DNA of 16,657 nucleotides, taken from assembly GCA_002104895.1 (NCBI GenBank), contig MCFG01000673.1:1-16657 (forward strand). The letters run 5' to 3'. The notes under the pieces were generated by a model. The model made no database searches. It was not told where the DNA came from and saw nothing but the letters and a program-made list of their open reading frames with translations. Made by a program: the position numbers and the translations under genes. The stretch comes from Anaeromyces robustus (lineage: Eukaryota > Neocallimastigomycota > Neocallimastigomycetes > Neocallimastigales > Neocallimastigaceae). Position 1 is the stretch's first letter, and every line of letters begins with the position of its first letter. Shown one piece after another: positions 1-9,196 of this stretch.

Positions 1-91
1 TATTTTTTATATTGGTTTATTTTATTTTTTAATGCTTAAAAATAAAATGTTTACTTATTTTTATTTTATTTTTTAATGTTTAAAAAAAAAT

Positions 92-127
<36 letters not shown>

Positions 128-241
128 TAAAACATTTATTTAATTATTAATTATTTATTATTTATTTATTTATTATTTTATTTATTTATTTTATTATTAA
201 TTTTTTTTAAAAAATTTTTTTTTTTTTTTTTTTAATTTATA

Positions 242-503
242 CGCCAAAATTTTGGTGGCTTTTATATTTACGTCATAAAATATCAACACAATTATTATTA
301 ACGCCATAAATTAAATATATGGCTTTAAAAAAATTGTATAAATAAGCCACAAAACAATAACACAATTGCATATACGCCCCACGTAATTATACATGACTTA
401 AAAATTTTTGCAAATGGCAACTTTATTTATTTAATTAATTATTATTTATTTATTAAATTTTTAATGAAATTAAGTGGCTTTAAATAAAAAATATTCAAGC
501 CAT
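242..503. repeat. Cluster of GTGGCTTT/AAGCCAC motifs and short inverted repeats
   Basis: Within 260 bases the core TGGCTTT or its complement AAGCCA occurs at 256-262, 320-326, 344-349, 475-481 and 497-502. Two copies form inverted repeats: a palindrome ccaaaattttgg at 244-255 within gcc...ggc, and gccata (303-308) paired with tatggc (318-323). In DNA with so little G and C, this many GC-bearing words stands out. They could be the remnant of a minisatellite or transposon, or binding sites for a regulator; the sequence does not decide. Confidence 0.4.
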
Positions 504-777
504 CTTACGAAATACAAGTTTTTGAAATACAAATTTTCGAAATGCACCTCCATCATGCACACTTCCCATTTTTATTATTACATTCTGTATATAGCATAAT
601 AAAAATAAACCTTAATATAAAGAATTTTTCCTCAGAAAAAAAAATTTTAAATATAAATTTTAGATTATTTTTCCTCCAAAAAAAAAAAAAAAAAAAAATT
701 TTAAACTTTATAAAAATCAAACTTTATTTTTTTTTTTTTGTTTTTATTAAAAGATAATATAATTTTTTTTTACCAAT

Positions 778-880
778 ATAAAGTTGAAACTTTATATTTT
801 ATTTTATATTATAAAAAATTAAAATTTATATAAATATATACTTTCCTCAAAAAGAAAAATAAATTATCATTTAATTTTCA
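778..880. repeat. Upstream hairpin repeat, copy 1
   Basis: This copy begins with a hairpin, ataaagtt-ga-aactttat (778-795). It continues through tataaatatata and ctttcctcaaaaag, and ends at aaattatcatttaatt. The same order of blocks returns at 1078-1196. A more degraded relation (tttttcctc followed by A-rich DNA, then ttaaactttata) is visible around 625-710. Confidence 0.55.
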
Positions 881-1077
881 TTTAAATTATTACTCTTTTT
901 TTGAACTTTTTTTTTTTTATTGTTAAGGTTAAAAAATATAAATGAATAATTGAAAATAATATAAAAGAATATGGTAAATTTATAAAAAAATTTCTTTGAA
1001 ATTATAATTGAACTCTTTATAAAATTTTTTTTTTAATTTCTTAATATTTTTTACAATAATTATAATTTTTTTTACTA

Positions 1078-1196
1078 TATAAAGTTGAAACTTTAAAATT
1101 TATAATATGAAAATAATGAAGTGTATATAAATATATATAAAAAAGTATTTTCCTCAAAAAGGAAAAAAATTTAAATAAGAAAATTATCATTTAATT
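1078..1196. repeat. Upstream hairpin repeat, copy 2
   Basis: This is the second copy of the block order seen at 778-880. It has the hairpin stem aaagtt-ga-aacttt, then tataaatatata, then ttttcctcaaaaaggaaa, which itself folds as tttcct/aggaaa, then aaattatcatttaatt. It lies about 200 bases upstream of the first exon of the receptor gene, so a regulatory role is possible but unproven. It may equally be a small dead element. Confidence 0.55.
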
Positions 1197-1391
1197 AATA
1201 CACATTACTGTAAATATAAAACCTTTAATTTTTATAATAATACAATAAATAATATAATAATATATATATATATATAATATTGACAATTGAAATTTATAAA
1301 AATAAAAAAATAAATAAAGCATTTATAAATTTATTATTTGAAACATCTAGTTAAACTCAAAAAATAGTCAATATATAATATATATAATAGA

Positions 1392-4183
1392 ATGATACAT
1401 ATATATTTGATACTAATATTACTTGTATTTAAAATACGTAAATATTTTATAAAATTTATTATAATTCAATAATTAATTTTTTGATAAAAGAATTAATAAT
1501 AATTAATATTATAATGATATTAATAATAATAATTTTAATCATAATAAAGGAATAATAGAAACAATAAAAGTTAAATTTGCAGCTAATTCAGTTTTTGTAT
1601 ATGATGGATTGTATCAAGAACTCACTGAGAGTTTCAATCAATATTCATCTGATAATAATTTAAACATTCAGTTAGAAACAGTTTTATTTTCTGATTTAAA
1701 TGTAACTTATGCAGTAAATGAATATGGCTCAACCATTGAATCACTTCTTTTGAAAAAATCTAAAAAATATGATATATATTGTTTTGATCCTGTTTACAAT
1801 TCAGTATATGCTAAAAACTTAGATGATTTAAGTAAGTACATTTCTAAAGAACATATGAATTTATATAATGAAGGTGACGGATTAAAAACGTCTGTAATTG
1901 ATAATAAATGGATCGGAATGGTAATAATATAATATATATAATAAATAATATTATTTTTGAATAATTTTATTGTAATTACATAATTTCCTTTTTATCTTAA
2001 TTTCAAAAAATATTTCTTTAATTAATTTTTATAATACTTTTTTTTTTATTTAAATATTATAATGATAATACAAAAGCCATTATTTGTAAAATATTCTATT
2101 TTATACTCTAATATAGCTTTATTAAATAGATATAAAAAAGATGTTCCTCAAACATGGGATGAATTAATAGAAACCTCTAAATACATATTAGAACAAGAAC
2201 GAAATCTCAATAATACAGAATTAATTGCATACAATGGACTATTTAGTGGTATATATATATATATATATATATTTTAAATTTATCTAATTAATAAACATAA
2301 TTTTTTATGATAAAACTTATATATATATATAAATTTTTGTTGGACAATATTTTTTTTTAATATTAATTACTTTTAAGATTTAAATGCCTTTAATTCTTTT
2401 TATGAATTCATTTTTTCCTTTAGAAATACACCTGATCCAGTATTTCCAGGGTACGATAGTGATGAAGCAGTTGCTGCTTTAAATAAGCTTAAAGAATTGA
2501 AAAATGAAATTTCATCAGGTTCATAACTGTATTAATAATTAAATAAAAAAAAATTTTTTTATTATATACATATAACAAATTAAAAAAAAAAAAAAAAAAA
2601 AAAAAACTTCATTTGATTAAATTATTATTATATTAAATATAATAACAGATGAAATATTTAAAGGAGGTGAATTGATGACTTTTAATTTATTAATGTATGG
2701 AACTGGACTGTTCGTTAGGTTTTGGGATTCAGGAATACCACTAAATTTAATGTTTTATAGTACCGTATTTCCAGGAAAAGAAAAAGGGATTAATACATCA
2801 CTTGTTGGAGGAATGAATTTAGGTATAAGTAAATATATATCTCAAAAACAAAAAGAAGCAGCTATTAAAGTAATTGAATATATGACATCAGAAGAAGTAC
2901 AAAGAGAAATAATAATTAAAAAGAATATGTTATATTCTGCAATAGCAAAATTTTACGATGATGAAGAAATATGTAAATTATTAAGTTGTCCCTTAGTAAA
3001 AAATCCTCAAAAAATTTTATATTCACAAATAAATGTAAATGATTACGATGCATATTATCTTCAAGTAAATAGCATTTTAGAAGAATTTTTATTTGGGGAT
3101 AGATCAGCAAAGGATGTTTTAGAAGAAATTAATAATATAACTAAAGTATTTAATTTTTCATTAGATTTGAAATCAGGATTAATAATGTTTATTGTTTTAA
3201 TATCATCAACATTTCTATTAATATTTTTATTCATATTTATATTTTTAATAAGAAAAAAATTTCCAAAATATTTTGAATTTTTCAGCCCAGATTTATGGTT
3301 TATCTATATGTTAGGATGTTTATTATGTATATGCTCTGAATTTCCAATATTTGGAGAATTATCAAATGTAAAATGTCAATTTAGACTTTCTCTATTTATC
3401 ATAGGTCTATCAGTATCATACTTTCCTTTACTTTATAAATTAATAATATGTTTCCCGGAAAAAAATAAATATTCAATATATATATCAAATAATAAAGCTC
3501 TTGTTTTTATGATTTATATTGGAATAGAGATTGCAATGAATTTATTATTTATCATTACACCATTTTCAAGAATGGATAAAATTTTTGGTAATACAAAAAT
3601 TCATAGAAATTATAATTATTGTGGAATGGAAAATTCATTTGGAAATTTTTTAACATTCTTTAATTTAATTATAAAAATTATTATCATTCTTGTTCTTTTT
3701 CTTTTATCATTTATTGAATGGAACGTTGTAGAAATAGTGGATGATGTAAGATCATTAGTAATATCATTGTATATTAATGTCCTATCCATTATCATCATCT
3801 TATTGATAAATTATATAAAAATCAATAATTTTGAAATTATTTATATAACCCATTGCTCAATGGTAATTGTATTGTCATTTTCGAATTATTTATTTTTCTA
3901 TGTCATTAGAATTTTACTTACAAGGCAAAATAAAAATGAAATTACTGTATCTCAACTATATGATATTAAAGCCAAATCTACTATTAAAGGAGATATATCA
4001 TCTCAAACATCAAGATCAAGCTCTAAATTATTATCAAGGATTATTAATTATCATTATATCCCTTATAGTATTGAAACAGGATTAGCTGTTAGTACTACAG
4101 GAAACAACTTTAATAGTTCATTATTAACAGATCAAAATACACAAAGTAAGAATCATGGTAGCTTAAAATCAAATGTAATATAA
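1392..4183 (+). CDS. Class C (GABA-B-like) 7TM receptor with bacterial-type solute-binding ectodomain
   Basis: Five exons joined in frame give about 754 residues: 1392-1437, 1550-1920, 2077-2248, 2378-2518 and 2649-4183. All introns are GT...AG, 112-156 nt. Residues 1-15 are a hydrophobic signal peptide (MIHIYLILILLVFKI). About 20-400 is a periplasmic-binding-protein fold of the extracellular sugar-binding (SBP_bac_1) type, with the typical PQTWDELI (163-170) and YEFIFSFR (204-211). Seven helices follow at about 420-444, 458-479, 488-512, 526-548, 576-600, 612-633 and 639-666. C486 before TM3 and C568 in the loop YNYCG match the class C disulfide. The tail 667-754 is Ser/Asn-rich. The family is expanded in anaerobic fungi. 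Inferred role: plasma-membrane sensing of an extracellular solute, perhaps a sugar, with G-protein signalling; the ligand is unknown. The weakest parts are exon 1 (signal peptide plus splice logic only) and the donor GTTCAT at 2519. Confidence 0.88.
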
Positions 4184-4862
4184 ATATATATTTTTATTCA
4201 TTATTATTTTCTTTGTATAATAATATTCAAAAAATTCATTAAAACTATTTAAGTAAACACATATATATAATATTATTCAATAATAATAAATAATTTTATA
4301 TAAAAATAATAATAACTAAAAGTATAATATTTAATATGACAAAATGATATGTATAATTGATAATAATAATATTATTATAAACTATGAAATAAGAAAGTAA
4401 TATAAATTATTTACTTTTCACATTGATTTCTTCTTTATAATAAAAATAAATAAATAAATGAAAATAAAAGTATTAATAAAAAAATAATATGAATATTATA
4501 TTCATAATTACATTTTTCATTTATATTTCTTCTTTATAATAAAAATAAATAAATAAATAAAAATAAAAGTATTAATAAAAAAATAATATGAATATATTCA
4601 TAACTACATTTTTCATTTATATTTTTTTAATTATTTATTATTTAATATAAATATATATATTTTTTAATTATGAGATTTTGTTCTATTATGTTATAAACTA
4701 AATATACATTGTATAAAGTTATATCAATATTTTACTCTTTCTTTTTTTTTTTTTTTTTTTAATATTAATTTTATTTATTTATTTATTTGTTTGTTTGTTT
4801 GTTTATTTTATTTTATGTTTATTTTATTATATTAATTATTTTTATATTTTTAAAAAAAAAAA
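4184..4862. other. Convergent intergenic spacer
   Basis: The receptor gene (+) and the SPC1 gene (-) end facing each other here, so both 3' untranslated regions and poly(A) sites should lie within this stretch. No individual poly(A) signal can be singled out at this A+T content. Apart from the 99-bp tandem duplication and T-rich tracts at 4743-4762 and 4777-4860 nothing else is seen. Confidence 0.7.
4418..4622. repeat. Tandem duplication, 99-bp period, two copies
   Basis: The segment starting ttcttctttataataaaaat near 4428 is repeated from near 4527 in the same order: (aaat)n, aaaagtattaataaaaaaat, aatatgaatat, ttcataa-tacatttttcat. The copies differ by a few substitutions and a 4-base indel. 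It is a recent local duplication between two converging genes. Confidence 0.8.
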
Positions 4863-5854
4863 TTAATTTGCTTTCTTTTCTTTTTCTTTCTTTTCTTCAA
4901 CTTCTTTTTTTTGAACTGGAAGGAATTTTATTGGATTTTTGTTATAGAATGGCCATGGTGGAAGAATTACCTTCATTTCCAAATTATAAATATGCGTATT
5001 ATAATAAAATAGTAATATGATAAATAAAAAATATTATATATAAAATGTAAATAAATAAATTATAAAAATAAAATAAAAAAATAAAATTAAATATAAAAAT
5101 ATAAACATAAAAATATAAATATATAAATATATAATATATAAATATATAAGTATAAATATAAATTATTAGCAATAAAAAAAAAAAATGATCATTAAATATT
5201 AAATATTATTTATTAAAAAACAAAATATTAAATATTAAATATCATAATCTATTTAAATCAATTATAATATTAAGATATTAAATATTTATAAAAAATAAAA
5301 TAAAAAAAAAAAATACCAATGCTGTTATAATCATTCCTGCTAACATAATGTAACAACTTATTCTAACAGATTGCATAATAAAACCAACAACGAATGAAAT
5401 AACCTTTATTATTATTATTATTATCAGTATTATTATTTAGAAAAAAAAATAAATGTGTATGTGTGTGTAATATTAATAATAATTAGATATAAAACATCGT
5501 AAAAATAATTTTATTTATTTATATAAAATAAGATATAGATTTATGTAACATACAGCGAAAACAATAAGTATTAATTGCATTAATTTTTCTGTTAATTCTT
5601 GTCCTTTGAAATCCTAAAATAAATCAATATATATAAAATATAAAATAATATTATCATATATATAATTATCATCAATTAATAAAGGTAAGTAAAAAAAAAA
5701 AAAACAAAAAATCACTAGTCTTAAATATAAAACATAAATATAAAATTTATATATATTATTTGTTATATTGTCATAAAATATAATATTTTGAAATATAATA
5801 TAATATAATACAATAAAATAAGATTATTACAATATCATCTTGAATTAGAGCCAT
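4863..5854 (-). CDS. SPC1: Signal peptidase complex subunit 1 (SPC12/SPCS1 family)
   Basis: Four tiny exons on the minus strand, 5854-5831, 5613-5554, 5403-5317 and 4970-4863, join in phase 0 at every junction to give 92 residues (human SPCS1 is 102). Introns are 217, 150 and 346 nt with GT...AG ends. The family signature is clear: DFKGQELTEKLMQ (9-21) matches the N-terminal amphipathic segment, helices lie at about 19-38 and 43-59, and ILPPWPFYNKNPIKFLPVQ (59-77) is the conserved cytosolic block after the second helix. A Lys/Glu tail (78-92) ends at TAA 4865-4863. SPC1 is a small ER-membrane accessory subunit of signal peptidase, with both termini in the cytosol; it affects which membrane segments are cleaved. 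The ATG at 5854 is the only one that gives a short first exon with a good GTAATA donor. No damage is seen. Confidence 0.92.
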
Positions 5855-6727
5855 TTTTGATTATATAAATATTAAAATAAAAATAAAATAATATTTTGGT
5901 TTTCTTTGTTTTTATTTATTTTCAATTTTTTTTTTCGTTGACTATTTTATTATTATTTATTTTATATGTTTTATTTTTATTATTGTTTTTTTTTTTTTTT
6001 TTTTTTTTTCTTTACTTTTCCTTTTTATTTTAACTTTAAAAAAAAAATAATAAAAATTTTAAAATATAGAATAATATTTATATAAAAAATTTATTAATGT
6101 ATGATATAATTCATCAATTTTTTTGATCTATTGAATCAAAAATTAAACTTGTATGATTTATAAACTATATTATATATTAAAAATTTTTTAAAATCAAAAT
6201 AATTAAATTAATTATAAAATAATATTCTATATATATATATATTTTTTTTTTATATAAATTTATGGTCATTGAATTATAATAGTATGTAATAATATATTAT
6301 AACTATCATAAAAAAATTTGCTTGATAATATATATGTTTTTATTATTATTGTTAGAATGGTGTATGTAAAATTTATATCTAACAATTATTATTATTATAT
6401 TTATTATTACAATAATTATTTTTTTTATTTATTTACTTTTATTATTAATTATTAATTATTTATCTATTTTTTATTTATATATTTATTTATTTAATACATT
6501 CAGATTTTTATTTATTGTTAATTTATTATTGGTTAATTTTTATATAGTTTTAATATAAAATGAATAAAAATAAAAAACTTTTTAAGAAATAATTATGAAT
6601 ATTAAAAAAGAATAAGACAGAATATAGTACATATAGAGATTTCTTTTTTTTTTTTTTTTTTTTGCAATAAATAAGTATGAAAAGAATTCATTATTATAAA
6701 AATTAAAAACCTTTATTATTATTATTT

Positions 6728-6901
<174 letters not shown>

Positions 6902-7260
6902 AGTTATCATATAAATATTTATATACAATACTTTTTTATTAAGTAGCATATTTTAATATGATAAAAAATTTCTTGTGCAACATATTCTAAATTTTTAAAA
7001 TTTATATTATTCTTGAATATTGAAATTAATACATAAAAATAAAAAATAAAAAAATTGACAATATTATTATTAGAAATTTCTTTTCCTTATAATAATAAAG
7101 ATATATAAAAAATATAAATGAATAATGAACCTATCTGATGAAATCTATGAAGTAATTTAATATTTAGTATAATAAGAATTAATATAAATTACAAACATAA
7201 CAACAAGAAAATCAGAAAAATAAAAAAAAAAGTCACATTTATATTTAAAATTTTTTATAT

Positions 7261-7313
7261 AATGTAATCCAAAATTCTTAAAAAAATGTAATCCAAAATT
7301 CTTAAAAAAAAAT
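7261..7313. repeat. Short tandem duplication aatgtaatccaaaattctt
   Basis: The unit aatgtaatccaaaattctt followed by A6-8 occurs twice back to back (7261-7285 and 7286-7313). It is a small replication-slippage type duplication without coding content. Confidence 0.85.
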
Positions 7314-7459
7314 TATACAAAAGAATTAATTAACTAGATTTTTTTTAAATGAAAATAGTATGAATATCAAAATATCTTTTTTTTTTTTTTAATTTTCAAT
7401 TAATAATATTCTAGAAAGTATGATGATGTATAATTGGTGAAAATGTATAATAATTTGTT

Positions 7460-7741
7460 AAAATAATTAATAAAATAAAAAAATTATAATGTAAATTAGT
7501 TTTGATTATGAAAAAAAAAAAAAAAAAAAAAAAAAAGTGGGGAGGAAGTTCAAAATTTTTATGAATCCAGTGAACATCTGCCCAAAATATATCCCATTCT
7601 GTATCACTACATTATATTCATAATTTAAAAAAAATTCAAAAAAAAACATATATATATATATATATAATCAGTAAAATAAAATAATTATAATATAAATTAG
7701 TTTTGATTATAAAAAAAAAAAAAGTAGAGACAAAGTTCAAT
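7460..7741. repeat. Dispersed direct duplication around a possible exon relic
   Basis: The segment aaaataat...ttataat(g/a)taaattag, ttttgatta(t), poly(A), gt(g/a)g(g/a)g..aa.gttcaa at about 7467-7553 returns at about 7672-7741, with a shorter A-run and several substitutions. The second copy covers only the edge of the exon-like fragment at 7537-7606. The poly(A) runs inside both copies may mean slippage or the tail of a small retroposed piece. Confidence 0.6.
7537..7606 (-). pseudogene. Possible exon relic of a tubulin-tyrosine-ligase-like protein
   Basis: On the minus strand an AG at 7608-7607 (acceptor aatgtag) is followed by one base and then the codons for DTEWDIFWADVHWIHKNFEL. The pattern W-D-x-x-W-x-D-x-x-W-[IL]-x-x-x-F is the conserved block just before HFRN in the tubulin glutamylase/tyrosine ligase (TTLL) family, which modifies axonemal tubulin in flagellated cells. 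These bases are clearly GC-richer than their flanks. The frame then runs into a poly(T) stretch (7511-7536) and stops; neither HFRNHYELTRK nor any other TTLL block is visible on either side. It is best read as a lone decayed exon or a retroposed scrap. Chance resemblance cannot be excluded, because it rests on about 20 residues. Confidence 0.4.
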
Positions 7742-7916
7742 TAAAAAAGGTATAAATACCATTTTATTAAATATTATTTTTATTATTACAATATCATTAT
7801 AAATCAATAAATAATTTTGAAAAAAAAATAAAATAAAATAAAATGTAAAAATAAATATAAAAATATTTGTATATATCATTAATATCATTAATTATTATAA
7901 TTTTTTTAATTTTTTC

Positions 7917-7951
7917 TTTAATTAATACTAAATAAATTAGTATTAATTAAA
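7917..7951. repeat. Perfect 14-bp inverted repeat (hairpin)
   Basis: tttaattaatacta (7917-7930), a 7-base loop aataaat, and tagtattaattaaa (7938-7951) pair perfectly. It lies about 80 bases outside the truncated 3' edge of the LINE fragment. Function unknown. Confidence 0.85.
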
Positions 7952-8010
7952 AAAAATAATAATTCAATTATTTCAAAATCACAATTAAAATCAAAGTGTA
8001 AAAGAAAAAA

Positions 8011-8033
8011 AAATGATTAATTATTAATCATTT
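8011..8033. repeat. Palindrome at the left edge of the LINE fragment
   Basis: aaatgattaat and attaatcattt form an 11-bp perfect palindrome around one central base. It sits exactly where recognisable reverse transcriptase sequence begins (on the minus strand, ends). It may mark the breakpoint where the element was truncated. Confidence 0.8.
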
Positions 8034-8661
8034 GTAGGTAGAAGTTTTAGGAATTCTATTAATACCAAGAAAGAAGATCAGGTCAGAATAATTAGGAGGG
8101 AGAGAGTATTTGAGTGGTTTAACAACTATTGTAGTACATTTGTTGATACCAAAGGTCATTTCATTAGTTTTAGCCCAATTGTGTAAATGGGATAAAAGTG
8201 CTCTGAGTTTACTCTTGATAGGAACAATAAGAACAATATCATCAGCAAAGAGACCACCACAACAAATTGAATTACCACATAAAATTTCATAATTAGAACA
8301 ATTATTTCAAAATTCATTTGAAAGTTGATTAATCAACGAGACACGGAACTTTTGAGGTAAGGTAGAGGTTTGTAATAAAACTAAGACATTTACCACATAA
8401 ACCAAGATAATATAATTTTTGTTAAAATATTGTAGATAGAAACAGAATCGTAGGCTTTTTTCAAATCAAGAAATGTAAGGTAAGTAAATTGATTTAGAAA
8501 AGCTCTTCTTTGACATATTTCACGGATTGGATATGTAAAGACTGATGTATTCTTCTAAATCACGGAAACCAAACTGTTCTGGACGAATAAAATTATGTTT
8601 AAGTGCATAATTTGTAATTCTGTTAGTGACAATCATTAATCAGAGAAATTCCTCTATAGTT

Positions 8662-8722
8662 GTTACAATAATATATTTTTTTTTTTTATGACACACAATT
8701 TGTACAGTTACAATAATATATT
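8662..8722 (-). mobile_element. Micro-insertion with poly(A) tail and target-site duplication
   Basis: The 16-mer gttacaataatatatt occurs at 8662-8677 and again at 8707-8722. Between the copies, read on the minus strand, lie 19 bases (tgtacaaattgtgtgtcat) and a run of A (T12 at 8676-8687 on the plus strand). A short body, a 3' A-tail and flanking direct repeats are the marks of target-primed reverse transcription; here the body is extremely 5'-truncated. It interrupts the RT between KKG and NYRG. Confidence 0.55.
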
Positions 8723-8762
8723 CGATCATTTCTATTCCTTTCTTTGGAATAGAAATGATCGA
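8722..8762. repeat. Perfect 17-bp inverted repeat inside the RT relic
   Basis: tcgatcatttctattcc (8722-8738), loop tttcttt, and ggaatagaaatgatcga (8746-8762) pair perfectly. The right arm encodes, on the minus strand, the expected S-I-I-S-I-P of the RT. The left arm replaces the usual acidic residues after KKG, so it looks like an inverted copy of the right arm. Confidence 0.9.
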
Positions 8763-9196
8763 TGCAGAATTCCATTCAGACAGGAAATCAACATCCCAAA
8801 TTTTATTAAATAACAATTCAAGACATTTAATAGAATCCGGAATAACTGAGTTAGAAGGATTTATCTGATTATTTGGTTGATTATTATTTGAAGAATATTC
8901 ACAAAAGAAAGCTTTGAAGAATTCAGAAGGAACATCATCAGGACCAGGAGCTTTATTATTTTTCAAAGAAGAAACGATTTCGTAAATTTCAGAATTAGTA
9001 ATTGGACCATTGATATTCCATTCAGAAGAGTCTGGAGGAAACGAGGAACCCTGAAGGTTTTAGGGGATACGAGTCTTGATATTATCTTCTACTTTATTGG
9101 AAGTATATACAAATTTTGACAGCATCTCATCAGTGGAGAAATTATTAGAATTAAATTCCTCGGCTAAAATAGAAAAGGAGTTGTGAAGAGCGATTT

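Larger units (their letters stand above)
1..1391. other. AT-rich intergenic region upstream of the receptor gene
   Basis: No coding region can be supported here. The stretch holds a run of about 30 T at 93-122, AT-only simple sequence, a GC-richer island at 240-560 with repeated GCC/GGC motifs, and two diverged copies of a roughly 110-bp hairpin-bearing repeat at 778-880 and 1078-1196. The open frame at 542-757 (+) is mostly phenylalanine and lysine from homopolymers and is not a credible gene. The promoter of the receptor gene should lie in the last few hundred bases. An AT-alternating tract at 1259-1277 is TATA-like, but cannot be told apart from background at this composition. Confidence 0.7.
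8034..9196 (-). pseudogene. LINE reverse transcriptase core, degenerate
   Basis: Reading the minus strand from 9196 down, the order matches ORF2 of a non-LTR retrotransposon. First comes the pre-RT linker (LHNSFSILAEEF), then NNKAPGPDDVPSEFFKA at about 8910-8966 and WNSASIISIPKKG at about 8745-8780. Next are NYRGISLI near 8640-8665, RPEQFGF near 8565, FLDLKKAYDS (first catalytic Asp) near 8445-8473, LFADDIVLIVP (catalytic Asp pair) near 8220-8255, and FLGINRIP near 8050. The endonuclease domain upstream and the whole C-terminus downstream are missing. Damage includes a TAA at 9062-9060, an insertion and an inverted repeat between KKG and NYRG, several frameshifts, and loss of the conserved G-x-x-Q-G-x-P-L-S-P box between LYLTSKV and FADD. 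The element cannot make an active enzyme. Superfamily beyond non-LTR is not assigned. Confidence 0.88.

Noticed and set aside
542-757. 71-codon open frame (+)
   Set aside because: Its second half is Phe/Lys/Ile from T and A homopolymers; there is no domain, and the upstream repeats run through it.
1258-1277. TATA-like promoter element before the receptor gene
   Set aside because: Alternating TA runs occur throughout the intergenic DNA, so this one carries no information.
2662-2674. aaaggaggtgaattgatg looks like a perfect bacterial Shine-Dalgarno site and start codon
   Set aside because: It lies inside exon 5 of a spliced eukaryotic gene and encodes K-G-G-E-L-M in frame with the upstream exons. 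The match is coincidental.
2916-4085. Open frames inside the last receptor exon (2916-3110 -, 3616-3798 -, 3867-4085 +)
   Set aside because: They overlap the 503-codon receptor exon, whose frame has clear family motifs; the others are shadows.
4787-5020. 77-codon hydrophobic open frame (+)
   Set aside because: It is the antisense of the last SPC1 exon plus T-rich DNA. The minus strand carries the conserved ILPPWPFY...LPVQ block.
7697-7888. 63-codon open frame (-) rich in Ile and Phe
   Set aside because: It is low-complexity AT translation that crosses the duplicated poly(A) segment, with no motif.
8110-8292. 60-codon open frame (+)
   Set aside because: It is the antisense of the LINE segment carrying the LFADD catalytic motif on the minus strand.
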